Shown: piece after piece, positions 35,066-43,126 of the stretch
How positions within the stretch are numbered: position 1 is the stretch's first letter
Layout: every line of letters starts with the position of its first letter
NCBI RefSeq assembly: GCF_000711245.1
Contig: NZ_JOMH01000001.1
Span: forward strand, 800,830 to 864,829
Reading direction: 5' to 3'
Length of the DNA stretch: 64,000 bases
Source of the DNA: Polycyclovorans algicola TG408
Lineage (GTDB): Bacteria; Pseudomonadota; Gammaproteobacteria; Nevskiales; Nevskiaceae
Position numbers and translations under genes: made by a program
Notes under the pieces: model-generated
Told to the model about the DNA's origin: nothing
Database searches by the model: none
The model's input: only the letters and a program-made list of their open reading frames with translations

Positions 35066-36526
35066 TTAGAGCTTTACGCAGATGTTGCGCTGCTCGGTGT
35101 AGAACTCCAGCGAATGCACGCCGCCCTCGCGGCCGATGCCGGATTGCTTGCTGCCGCCGAAGGGCGTGCGCAGGTCGCGCAGGAACCAGCTATTGATCCA
35201 GGTAATGCCGACCTCGATCTGCGCGGCGACGCGATGCGCGCGCGAAAGATTCGTCGTCCAGATCGTGGTTGAGAGACCGTAATCGGTGTCGTTGGCCTTG
35301 GCGATGACCTCGTCCTCGGAATCGAAGGGCGCGATGTGGCAGCAGGGCCCGAAGATTTCTTCGCGGATCACGCTCGCGGTTTCCGGCAGGCCGGTCCAGA
35401 TCGTCGGCTGCACCCAGTGCCCGTTCGCCAGCTCGCCGGGCATCTGCGGCACAGAGCCGCCGGTGACGATGTTCGCGCCTTCGGCCTTCGCCTTTTCGTA
35501 GTACGAGAGCACCTTGCGCTGATGCTCGGCGGAAATCAGCGGGCCGAGGCCGGTGCTCTTTTCGTCCGGCGCGCCGGGCTTGATCGACTCGGCTTTCACT
35601 TTCAGCGCGGCGACGAACTTGTCGAAGATCGGCCGCTCGACATACACGCGCTCGGTGCCGAGACAGACCTGCCCGCAGTTCAGGAAGGCCGCGCGAGCGA
35701 TACCCTCGACGGCCTTGTCGAAATCACAATCGGCGAACACGATGCCGGCGTTCTTGCCGCCCAGCTCGAAGCTCACGTCGCGGATGCCGTCGGACGCCGC
35801 ACGCATGATTGCCGCGCCCGTGCGGGTCTCGCCGGTGAAGGTGATCGCGGCGACGTTCTTGTGCTTGGTCAGGAACTCGCCCGCGCTATTCGGGCCGAAG
35901 CCGTGCACCACGTTGTAGACGCCCTTGGGCACGCCGACCGCGTTCATGACCTCGCCGAGCAAGGTCGCTGTGCCCGGCGTTTCCTCCGACGGCTTCACGA
36001 CGACCGTGTTGCCGCAGGCCAACGCCGGCCCGACTTTCCAGGTCATCAGCAGCAGCGGCATGTTCCAGGGGCAGACCACACCGATCACGCCTTTTGGCAC
36101 GCGGATCGCGTAGTTCAATGCTCCCGCGCCGTCCGGCGTCGGCGTCAGGAAGGACTCGGTCGGCACGTTCTTCACCATGTCGGCAAAGGTCTTGAAGTTC
36201 GCCGCGCCACGCGGAATCGCGACGTGCTCGAGCATCGAGCGAGGCTGACCGATGTCGTCGCGCTCGGCAATAACGAAATCCTCAAAGCGGCGCGTGATCT
36301 CGTCCGCAACCTTGTGGAGCAGATCTACCCGCTGCTCGACGCTCATCGTGCTCCACGGACCTTTCATCGCCGCCTTGCCGGCGGCGACCGCCGCATCGAC
36401 CTCGGCCTGGCCGCCCTCGTGGACGTGGCCGATCAGCGCATTGTCGGTCGGCCGACGCTTCTCGAAGGTCTTCGTGCTACCGACGAATTCGCCGTTGACG
36501 AAATGCCTGAACTGTTTGGGTTCCAT
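35066..36526 (-). CDS. 2-hydroxymuconic semialdehyde dehydrogenase
   Basis: A 486-aa ALDH, the usual length of DmpC/XylG/NahI. CPWNMPLLLM, FTGETRTGA, the base glutamate in FELGGKNAG and the catalytic Cys in NCGQVCLGTERVYV are present; FGGSKQSGIGREGG closes the protein. It oxidises the ring-fission semialdehyde to 2-hydroxymuconate. The ATG at 36526 fits homologues; a longer start to 36634 would overlap the preceding gene. It begins the recognisable meta-pathway part of the minus-strand operon. Confidence 0.92.
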   Translation of the reverse strand: MEPKQFRHFVNGEFVGSTKTFEKRRPTDNALIGHVHEGGQAEVDAAVAAGKAAMKGPWSTMSVEQRVDLLHKVADEITRRFEDFVIAERDDIGQPRSMLEHVAIPRGAANFKTFADMVKNVPTESFLTPTPDGAGALNYAIRVPKGVIGVVCPWNMPLLLMTWKVGPALACGNTVVVKPSEETPGTATLLGEVMNAVGVPKGVYNVVHGFGPNSAGEFLTKHKNVAAITFTGETRTGAAIMRAASDGIRDVSFELGGKNAGIVFADCDFDKAVEGIARAAFLNCGQVCLGTERVYVERPIFDKFVAALKVKAESIKPGAPDEKSTGLGPLISAEHQRKVLSYYEKAKAEGANIVTGGSVPQMPGELANGHWVQPTIWTGLPETASVIREEIFGPCCHIAPFDSEDEVIAKANDTDYGLSTTIWTTNLSRAHRVAAQIEVGITWINSWFLRDLRTPFGGSKQSGIGREGGVHSLEFYTEQRNICVKL

Positions 36527-36557
36527 AGATTTCGAGGAAATGAGTGGGAGACTTGAC

Positions 36558-37442
36558 TCAGGCGCGCGCGCGCAAGCGCGATCGCGTCGCAGTGCTTGCG
36601 GGCAGGTTGATCCCATGGGGCTCGAGGTCAGCAAGCGAGGCGTTCAGGGCGGACAATGGGCTCCGACGACGCGCACTCTGGGTGCCGACCGCGTCGGGGC
36701 GGGCTGCAAAAAAAAACTCATCGGCGCAATCGAACAGATCCCCACAGCGCGCGGCCCCCCGATTCAGCCAGGACTGAACGGCCACACGGTTCGACGGATC
36801 CTGCGCGGGGATGAAGTGCAGCACGTCCCGCCCAAGCGTTGCACGGTGACTGGTCCAGGCTGCGAGAGAATGCATCTGCCAGTGTTCGAACCGCTCCGCC
36901 AGCAAGGTTTCAAAGAGAAAGCCGATCACGACCAGGAATTCGAACGGCCCACAGGCCATGGCTCGGCGCCAGAAGCGTCGGGCCGGAGCGCGCAAGTCCG
37001 TCGCTTTCCTCGTGGACGTTGAGTCGGTGGCGGAGGCGTAATGCCCGATTAGCCGGTTTGAGTCGGCAGCGAGAGCGCAGCACAGTACGTGCGCGTTAGG
37101 TAGGGTGCGGCCGACGGCCAGATAGCCGCGTACGAGGCGGCCGGCCTTCGCGTCCAGCAGGTCGCGCAAAACCCCTCGTGCAACCGGGGGCTTCAGTTCG
37201 GCAGTGGCATTTGCGGACGCAGTGTGACCGGAAGCCGGTGACGTCGCTGCTCCGAATCCGACTCCGGCGAGGGTGGTCGGCCACCCGTAGGTCTCGTGAA
37301 TCACGATGCCCTCCTCGGCTGCAGATGCAGGAGCAAACCATGCGTCGGCATCGTGATAGCCCGGCGCCCAAGCCAGATTGCGCATCAAGTCGGAAAAGTC
37401 CGGTGCGGGTCGGTCAGCCAGCGTTTCGCGTTCGAGGTTCAT
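36558..37442 (-). CDS. Degenerate phenol-hydroxylase-like alpha subunit lacking diiron motifs
   Basis: A 294-aa protein that I align to the first 340 residues of DmpN (about 517 aa): LMRNLAWAPGYH (19-30) matches the DmpN N-terminus, ACGPFEFLVVIGFLFET (163-179) matches its helix with GPFEFL, and the HGINLP stretch (276-281) matches YGIRPP. The two ExxH motifs that hold iron in DmpN align with DLRA (149-152) and SHRATLG (198-204), so the Glu and His ligands appear to be lost. The frame is intact and overlaps the beta-like gene by four bases, as a functional pair would. Catalysis as a monooxygenase is unlikely; a regulatory, scaffold or new role is open. The alignment is by eye and needs a profile search. 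Confidence 0.6.
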   Translation of the reverse strand: MNLERETLADRPAPDFSDLMRNLAWAPGYHDADAWFAPASAAEEGIVIHETYGWPTTLAGVGFGAATSPASGHTASANATAELKPPVARGVLRDLLDAKAGRLVRGYLAVGRTLPNAHVLCCALAADSNRLIGHYASATDSTSTRKATDLRAPARRFWRRAMACGPFEFLVVIGFLFETLLAERFEHWQMHSLAAWTSHRATLGRDVLHFIPAQDPSNRVAVQSWLNRGAARCGDLFDCADEFFFAARPDAVGTQSARRRSPLSALNASLADLEPHGINLPASTATRSRLRARA

Positions 37443-38266
37443 GCGTGCCTCATGGCGAGTGCTTCCCCGTCGGGCAGCACCCAGACCGCGAGCTTTTCCA
37501 TCGCCGCGCCCAGCCTCTGGTCGGTCTCACGGCCCCAGACCTGCTCGATCACCGGTAGCGACGCGCTGGCGGCCCTTGTAGCCCATTCTGCAAGGGTGGC
37601 GGTGTTCACGCGAATCGGATGGTCCGTCGTGCTGGGCTCGATGAGTGCATCCAAATACTCAGCCAGCATGACGGCCTCGTCTCCGCCAAAACGACGCAGC
37701 GCGTCGCCGCCGAGCTGCGGCCACAGGAGTCCATCGAGCATTACGCTCAATGCAAACGCACGCTCACTCGGATCGCTCAGCGCCAAGGCGTCCTCTGTAT
37801 ATCGACGCAGGCCCTGCCAAGCTGGATGATCTAGCCAGGCGCCCTGTGCAGAGCGCAACGCTTCAGCGCCACCCAGCGCCCAGCCCACCGCTGAAATGAA
37901 CCGTGCTCGATGCAAATGCAAGATGCCGACCTCGATGCTTCGGGTTAATGGGTGGCGAATCGATTCGGACAGTGTCAGGCCTGTCGCACTCAGGCTGGCA
38001 GCCCAACCGACGTGGCGCAGCGGCACCCACACGGCGGCGATTGACGTCCTCGTTGATGGTGAAAGGGTGGCGCAGCCTAATACAATCCTGTGCCAGTCCG
38101 TTGTGGGGCTCGGTGCAAGCATCTCGACCAAAAGAGAGGTTGCCAAAAGCGGCAAGTCCAACCGTGTTCGTCTGCCGAATCGCCGAGGGCTAACCGCCGA
38201 CGTGCTCGTTTGTGGGAATGCGTCCACTGACCAAGGCTGTAAGCGAGTCGATCTTAAATGGGCCAC
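37439..38266 (-). CDS. Phenol-hydroxylase-like beta subunit (DmpL-like, divergent)
   Basis: A 275-aa protein with clear though divergent similarity to phenol hydroxylase P1 (DmpL): WVPLRHVGW (80-88) against VPLRHAEL, WLDHPAWQGLRRYTEDA (144-160) against WLDDPIWQGLRRYVED and VMLDGLLWP (175-183) against VLDGLLQP. In DmpKLMNOP the beta gene precedes the alpha gene with the effector gene dmpM between them; here dmpM is missing and the two genes overlap. The start is GTG at 38266; no better ATG is nearby. The N-terminal 50 residues are unlike DmpL. Confidence 0.65.
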   Translation of the reverse strand: MAHLRSTRLQPWSVDAFPQTSTSAVSPRRFGRRTRLDLPLLATSLLVEMLAPSPTTDWHRIVLGCATLSPSTRTSIAAVWVPLRHVGWAASLSATGLTLSESIRHPLTRSIEVGILHLHRARFISAVGWALGGAEALRSAQGAWLDHPAWQGLRRYTEDALALSDPSERAFALSVMLDGLLWPQLGGDALRRFGGDEAVMLAEYLDALIEPSTTDHPIRVNTATLAEWATRAASASLPVIEQVWGRETDQRLGAAMEKLAVWVLPDGEALAMRHA

Positions 38267-38445
38267 ATGATATGTCGCGCAGGATCCACGGGTTTGCGCT
38301 TGGCACGTTGCGGTTCCTGGACGTCAGCGCAGGAGCCCGATCTCAAGGTTTGGGGTAGATGATCCTGCACTGCCGCTACTGCATCGGTTGGACGGTTCAG
38401 AGCGACCAGTATGCGGGAGAACCATTCAGTTGTTCGAGGGTTCAT
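38254..38445 (-). CDS. Small hypothetical protein leading the sigma-54 operon
   Basis: A 63-aa reading frame starting at ATG 38445 with GGAGA upstream. It overlaps the start of the beta-like gene by 13 bp and is the first frame after the sigma-54 promoter, the place that dmpK holds in phenol operons. I see no similarity to DmpK or to DmpM; the composition is rather basic and ends with a short positively charged region. It may be a real leader protein or chance. Confidence 0.35.
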   Translation of the reverse strand: MNPRTTEWFSRILVALNRPTDAVAAVQDHLPQTLRSGSCADVQEPQRAKRKPVDPARHIMWPI

Positions 38446-38513
38446 CTCATGTCTCCGTTAGCGCTAATTTTATGTTTGACCCCGGATTCAGGGCCGTGAT
38501 GCACTGCTTGCCA

Positions 38514-38529
38514 TGCAGGGGGCGTGCCA
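38514..38529 (-). promoter_or_regulatory. Sigma-54 (-24/-12) promoter
   Basis: On the minus strand the sequence reads TGGCACGCCCCCTGCA, giving GG at -24 and GC at -12 with exact spacing; the consensus is TGGCAC-N5-TTGCA. It lies about 70 bp before the 63-aa frame and 85 bp after the stop of the DmpR-type activator gene, as in the dmpR-Po arrangement. It probably drives the whole minus-strand block to the beta subunit gene at 28768. Confidence 0.75.
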
Positions 38530-38624
38530 GCTGAAGAATGTCAATGCAAACAGAGGGCTTCGGTAGAAACCGTGCGCGAGATAATCGCAGTGGGTGCCGA
38601 TTTCGTCAGCCGTTTCAACCACGC

Positions 38625-40358
38625 TTACGAATTGGGCGCCGACACCGCTCCCTTGTGGCGCTTGCGCTCAAGGCGATAAGCAAGCTGTCGCCGCGTGATC
38701 CCCAGCAGCCTCGCGGCCCGAGCCAGATTGCCGTCGGCACGCTCTACCGCAATCTGAAGGAGGGCCGCCTCGTGCGCGTACAGATCAAAGCCTTCGCAGA
38801 TCAACTGCTGACGCCCTTGTGCTTCGCTGGCCTGTAGGGCACCGTCGTTGTCTACGCCGATGTGAGTGCTGGGCTGAGGAGGCACATCGGTGAACAGATG
38901 CCCGACTTCGATTTCGCCGCCATTTGGTGCCAGCAGCAGGCCGCGCTCGATCATGTTCTCCAGCTCGCGTACGTTACCTGGCCAAGAGTGGGCCATGAGC
39001 GCCTGAAGTGCGCCGGTACTGAGGCCCAAAGTCTTCTTGTTGTAGACCGGCTCGTACTTCGCAATTAGCACTTTGGCCAGTGACGCGAGGTCACCGCGGC
39101 GTTGGCGCAGCGGCGGGATGGCGATGGGATACGTCGCGAGCCGATAGTAGAGGTCCGCACGGAAGTGACCCTCCGCGATGGCGTGCTGCAGGTCCACATT
39201 GGTGGCCGATACGAGGCGCACATCCGTCTTGCGCACGTGATCGTCTCCAACTCGCTCGACCTCTCCGGTCTGCAGCACACGCAGCAGCTTCGCCTGTGCC
39301 GACGCAGAGAGATCGCCCACCTCGTCGAGGAATAGCGTACCGCCGTCGGCGCGTTCGAATCGACCCGGACGCGATTCGGTGGCGCCAGTGAACGCACCCT
39401 TGCGCACACCGAACAATTCAGACTCGATCAGCTCCTGTGGGATGGCTGAGCAGTTCACCGCCACGAAAGGCTTCGATGCCCGCGGGCCGTTGTCGTGCAG
39501 CCATCGTGCGAACAACTCTTTACCGACACCGGTCTCGCCGAGAAGCAGCACATTGATCGCGCTGTTGGCCGCTTGTTCGAGCAGGCGCAGCGCTGCGCGA
39601 AACAAAGGGGCACTGCCGACAATACTGGCCTGAGGATCGCAGCGCCGGCCCAGTTCGTATCGAAGCTGTTCAAGCTCGTGCTCCATCTGACGGAACTCAT
39701 GCTCAATGTTCTGCGCGCGAAAATGGGCAAGGTAAGGATCTTCGTCCCAGGCCTCGGCGGCGCGGCCGACCAGCGTGCAGCGGTCATGGCCTTGGGCGAC
39801 GCACTCAGTTTCGCGAAAAACCACCTCGCGGCCAAGCAGGTGCGTCGTGAACCCGGACGCATAGCCCACCAGACTCCAGCAGGCGCAGTCTTCTCCGTGG
39901 CCGAAATGCTCCAGGTGCGATTCGGCTTCCCAGGAGTTGGTGAGCGTGGCGTTGCAGAAGAACTCACCGCCCGGGTCGGCGCGATATTCTTGAATCTGGA
40001 CTTTCACAAGTCCTTCGAACTCGTGCAGGGTCGGACCGATACGGTAGACATCGAACGCTTCACCTTCGGACGAGAGCGCCTGCGCCACACGCGCGTGATG
40101 CAGACCGGAAACGTATCCCATGCGTAATAGCACGCCCTGTGCGCGCTGCGCGCCGAGCGTGGAGTACAGCTCCTTGCGCAGTGCGCCAAAGGCCTTGGCG
40201 TGCATCAGCAGCATGCGCTGCTCGTCCAGCCAGATGCTGCCAGCGTCGAGGTCGAAACGCAGGCGCGCACGCAGATTGAATTTCTCGATGGTGCCCGCGT
40301 CCGCCGTTGCCTTGATGGGCAGGGATTTGATTTTATCAGACACCATCGAGTCGCTCAC
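38625..40358 (-). CDS. Sigma-54-dependent activator, DmpR/XylR family
   Basis: A 577-aa regulator with three domains: an N-terminal XylR-type sensor plus V4R region (residues to about 210), an AAA+ domain with Walker A GETGVGKE and the sigma-54 contact loop GAFTGA, and a C-terminal Fis-type helix-turn-helix (NLARAARLLGITRRQLAYRL). DmpR/XylR bind phenols or toluene-type effectors directly. It follows the GST gene by 7 bp, so it is probably transcribed with the nahE-like operon, while its target promoter lies downstream. An in-frame ATG at 40346 is an alternative start. Confidence 0.93.
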   Translation of the reverse strand: MSDSMVSDKIKSLPIKATADAGTIEKFNLRARLRFDLDAGSIWLDEQRMLLMHAKAFGALRKELYSTLGAQRAQGVLLRMGYVSGLHHARVAQALSSEGEAFDVYRIGPTLHEFEGLVKVQIQEYRADPGGEFFCNATLTNSWEAESHLEHFGHGEDCACWSLVGYASGFTTHLLGREVVFRETECVAQGHDRCTLVGRAAEAWDEDPYLAHFRAQNIEHEFRQMEHELEQLRYELGRRCDPQASIVGSAPLFRAALRLLEQAANSAINVLLLGETGVGKELFARWLHDNGPRASKPFVAVNCSAIPQELIESELFGVRKGAFTGATESRPGRFERADGGTLFLDEVGDLSASAQAKLLRVLQTGEVERVGDDHVRKTDVRLVSATNVDLQHAIAEGHFRADLYYRLATYPIAIPPLRQRRGDLASLAKVLIAKYEPVYNKKTLGLSTGALQALMAHSWPGNVRELENMIERGLLLAPNGGEIEVGHLFTDVPPQPSTHIGVDNDGALQASEAQGRQQLICEGFDLYAHEAALLQIAVERADGNLARAARLLGITRRQLAYRLERKRHKGAVSAPNS

Positions 40359-40365
40359 CCAACAC

Positions 40366-40968
40366 TTATCCTGCCAGGCCTTCCGCTTTCAGTGCGGCCT
40401 GCACGGCCGGGCGCGTGGCGATACGGCCCTGGTAGGCCTGAAGGTTGGTGCTCAATTCCAGCTTCACGTAGCCGGCCCAACTCAGCACCACGAACAGGTA
40501 GGCGTCGGCGACGGTGTATTTGTCGCCCATCAGGTACGGGCGCGCGCCCAGCTCATTTTCAAGGTAGGCGAAGCGTCCCTTGAGCGCCTGCACGCTCGCC
40601 GCTTTCGTCGCGTCGGCCGAGTTCGGGTTGAACAGCGGCGAGAACTGCTTGTGCACTTCGGTGCCGATGAAGGTCAGCCAGCTCTGCAGGTCATAGCGTT
40701 TGCGGTCGGTGGCCGCCGGTGCCAGGCCTGCGGAGGGATTCTGATCCGCGAGGTATTGCACGATGGCCGGGCCCTCGACGATGACCGAGCCGTCGTCGAG
40801 CTGCAGCGCCGGCACATAGCCGCGCGGGTTGATGCGCAGGAAGTCGTCGCCCGTGTCGGTCTTCTTTGCGGCAAGGTCCACCTTGACCAGGTCGAACTTG
40901 GCGCCAACCTCGCGCAGCACGATATGCGGCGACAGCGAGCAGGCTCCCGGGAAATAAAACAGTTTCAT
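40366..40968 (-). CDS. Beta-class glutathione S-transferase, BphK-like
   Basis: A 200-aa GST. MKLFYFPGACSLSPHIVLRE contains the beta-class Cys10 and is typical of BphK and bacterial GstA. GYVPALQLDDG, EGPAIVQYLAD (thioredoxin-fold glutathione site) and the C-terminal YTVADAYLFVVLSWA follow. BphK genes accompany biphenyl and PAH operons and can act on chlorinated ring-cleavage products. It sits between the diol dehydrogenase and the activator gene. Confidence 0.9.
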   Translation of the reverse strand: MKLFYFPGACSLSPHIVLREVGAKFDLVKVDLAAKKTDTGDDFLRINPRGYVPALQLDDGSVIVEGPAIVQYLADQNPSAGLAPAATDRKRYDLQSWLTFIGTEVHKQFSPLFNPNSADATKAASVQALKGRFAYLENELGARPYLMGDKYTVADAYLFVVLSWAGYVKLELSTNLQAYQGRIATRPAVQAALKAEGLAG

Positions 40969-41016
40969 CGCTTTCTCCTTATTGAAGCGTTGAAGTGGCT
41001 ACGGGAGTTCTGGTGC

Positions 41017-41832
41017 TCAGAGACTCTCGCCGCCGCAGACGTTGACGATACCGCGCGCACCCAGACCGCCGTCGGTGTTGATGATGGTGCCGGTGGTAGG
41101 CGCGGAATTCTCCTTCGAGGCGAGCAGCACGTAAGGCGCACAGTACTGTTCGGGTTTCGGGGACATGCGTAGAGGGGTGATGCCGATGAGCATGTCGTCC
41201 AGCGTTTCGATCTGGCTCAGGTTCTGTCCGGCGGTGCCGGTCGCGTTCAGGCCGCTGAGCCCGGTTTTCATGCCGCCGGGAGCGACGCCATTCACGCGTA
41301 CCTTGGGTGCCAGCTCGTGCGCGAGCTGGCGTACCAGCCCCACCATGGCATGCTTGGACGCGGTATAGACGGGGCCGCCGCCACCCGGATAGAAGCCGGC
41401 GTTCGAGATGGTGAAGATGATGTTGCCGCCGGTCTTGACCAGCTCCGGCAGCGCGGCGCGCGCGCCCAGCAGGCCGCCCTTCACATTGACCGCCATCAAC
41501 TCGTCGAACGCGGCCGCGAGCGCGTCGCCCTCGTACTGCGCGAGCGCCTGGAAGAAGTCGAAGATGCCGGCGTTGGCGACGAAGGTGTCGAGACGGCCGA
41601 ACTTGGCGATGGTCTGCTCCACCGCCCCGACGTTGTCGGCGTATCGCGTCACGTCACCTACCGTGACGGTCACGCGCTTGCCGAACGCGGCGGCCAGCTC
41701 CTCGGCGCGCTGCGCGTTGGATTCCAGCACGCCCACATTCGCGCCCTCCTTGATGAAGCGTTCCACCAGCGCACGACCGAGCCCGGAGCCGCCGCCGGTA
41801 ATCAAGGCAACTGAATTGTCGAGCCATCCCAT
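41017..41832 (-). CDS. cis-Dihydrodiol dehydrogenase, NahB/BphB-like
   Basis: A 271-aa SDR. TGGGSGLGRA binds NAD, FVANAGIFD is a NahB/BphB signature and the catalytic Tyr-Lys pair lies in VYTASKHAMV. It converts a PAH cis-dihydrodiol to the dihydroxy compound, the substrate of the extradiol dioxygenase at 2283. It follows the NahE homologue in the same operon, 44 bp apart. Confidence 0.92.
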   Translation of the reverse strand: MGWLDNSVALITGGGSGLGRALVERFIKEGANVGVLESNAQRAEELAAAFGKRVTVTVGDVTRYADNVGAVEQTIAKFGRLDTFVANAGIFDFFQALAQYEGDALAAAFDELMAVNVKGGLLGARAALPELVKTGGNIIFTISNAGFYPGGGGPVYTASKHAMVGLVRQLAHELAPKVRVNGVAPGGMKTGLSGLNATGTAGQNLSQIETLDDMLIGITPLRMSPKPEQYCAPYVLLASKENSAPTTGTIINTDGGLGARGIVNVCGGESL

Positions 41833-41876
41833 CGTCGTTTCTCCTCGCTGTATTTTTTTCGAATCTCAGGGTGCGC

Positions 41877-42872
41877 TCAGCGGGCGCCGAGCTGCTCATG
41901 CAAGACCTTCCAGCGCCGACCCGATTCGCGCGCGCCTTCCAGGTAGGGCGCAGGAACCAGGTGGTAAGGCGGGCGGCAGGGACCCGCCTTGATCCAGCCG
42001 GCGGCATCCATGCGCGCCTTCTCGATGCCGATGTTATACATCGAGAACTCCTTGAATGAGCCGTTCGGGAACAGAGTCTGGTAGGTCTGCGCGATCATGC
42101 CGGTGATCTTGTGGGCCTCTGCCCAGTCGCTCGCTGCGCCGGTGCCGCGCGCCTTGTCCACAGCGTCGCGCAGAAGCATGACCGGGTTGGGTCCGCACAC
42201 CGCGCCGCTGGTCCAGAACGCGGTGCAAAATTCGGGATCGAGTCGTGCCGCGCCGTAGTAATCGAGATCGAGCGGCAGGAAGCGGATGCGCTTGCGGCTG
42301 ACATTGATGTCGGGAAGCAAGGTGCCAATGCCGATGTACTTCGCGGTGATGACCTGGGGCAATTCGGACACCTGCGCCCAGAACGGACGCGGAAACTCGA
42401 AGCGGAAGGCCTCGGTGTTCGCGTACACGCAGATCGCCGTATCCGGGCAGGCCTCGGCGAGGTCGCGGAAGAACTGCACGGCGGTCGGCACGTCCGGCGC
42501 ACACCACATCGGCGGTCCGACCATGACGCCGTCCACGCCGATGCTGCGTGCCTCGCGCGTCTGGCGCACGGTCTCGCGCGTGGACAGAGAACTAGTGCCG
42601 CCGAAGACCGGGATGCGTCCACGCGCCGTCTCCACGATCGTGCGCATGAAGGCGGCCTTTTCATCCCAGCTCAGGGTCGAACACTCGCCTAGGGTGCCCA
42701 GCGAGAGAATCGCGTTGACGCCGGAGGCGATGAGCTGCTCGACGACGCGAGCGGTCTCGTCCAGATCGACCGTATTTTCGGAGCGCCAACTCGACGCATC
42801 CGCCTTGGCCGGCGTCGGCATGATCGCCCACGCGCCCTTTACCTCGTCCACGGTCATCAAGCGTTTTGCCAT
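41877..42872 (-). CDS. nahE: trans-o-Hydroxybenzylidenepyruvate hydratase-aldolase (NahE/PhdJ-like)
   Basis: A 331-aa member of the N-acetylneuraminate lyase / dihydrodipicolinate synthase superfamily. The Schiff-base lysine is Lys178 (ITAKYIGIG) and the active-site tyrosine Tyr150 (VYANTEAF), at the positions of NahE Lys183 and Tyr155; GTLGECSTL and GGTSSLST are also conserved. It cleaves the side chain of the isomerised ring-fission product to pyruvate and an aromatic aldehyde. GGAG lies eight bases before the ATG at 42872; longer in-frame starts have no ribosome site. It heads a minus-strand operon. Confidence 0.93.
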   Translation of the reverse strand: MAKRLMTVDEVKGAWAIMPTPAKADASSWRSENTVDLDETARVVEQLIASGVNAILSLGTLGECSTLSWDEKAAFMRTIVETARGRIPVFGGTSSLSTRETVRQTREARSIGVDGVMVGPPMWCAPDVPTAVQFFRDLAEACPDTAICVYANTEAFRFEFPRPFWAQVSELPQVITAKYIGIGTLLPDINVSRKRIRFLPLDLDYYGAARLDPEFCTAFWTSGAVCGPNPVMLLRDAVDKARGTGAASDWAEAHKITGMIAQTYQTLFPNGSFKEFSMYNIGIEKARMDAAGWIKAGPCRPPYHLVPAPYLEGARESGRRWKVLHEQLGAR

Positions 42873-42893
42873 CTTTATTCTCCAGGTCACGAT

Positions 42894-42920
42894 GGGGACG
42901 TCATCGAACGCGGCGTCCCC
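42894..42920 (-). promoter_or_regulatory. Leader hairpin of the nahE-like operon
   Basis: A perfect 7-bp inverted repeat (GGGGACG with CGTCCCC, 13-base loop) lies 22 bp ahead of the start codon on the minus strand. It could affect translation of the first gene or mRNA stability. Confidence 0.4.
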
Positions 42921-42952
42921 TGAATTGACGTTTTTGTAAAAAAGATATGTTC

Positions 42953-42976
42953 GTTCACCTGGAAGCGTACGTGAAC
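42953..42976. promoter_or_regulatory. GTTCAC-N12-GTGAAC inverted repeat, possible operator
   Basis: A perfect 6-bp dyad with 12-bp spacing in the divergent gap between the nahE-like operon and the 43127 operon. A dimeric repressor or activator could control either direction. No regulator of matching type is next to it. Confidence 0.4.
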
Positions 42977-43126
42977 TCGGGCCCACGAATAGCGGCTATC
43001 ACGACAATGAATGGAGTCCTTGGATACGCTCGGATTCCAAAATAATTGGTTCCCGAGTGAGTTTGATCGCCCGGCGAGATCGACAGGCTTCTAGAGCTTT
43101 AGGGTTTAACACGCGATGGAGGAATG

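Noticed and set aside
35336-36556. 406-aa plus-strand frame opposite the semialdehyde dehydrogenase gene
   Set aside because: Antisense shadow, no similarity, no ribosome site.
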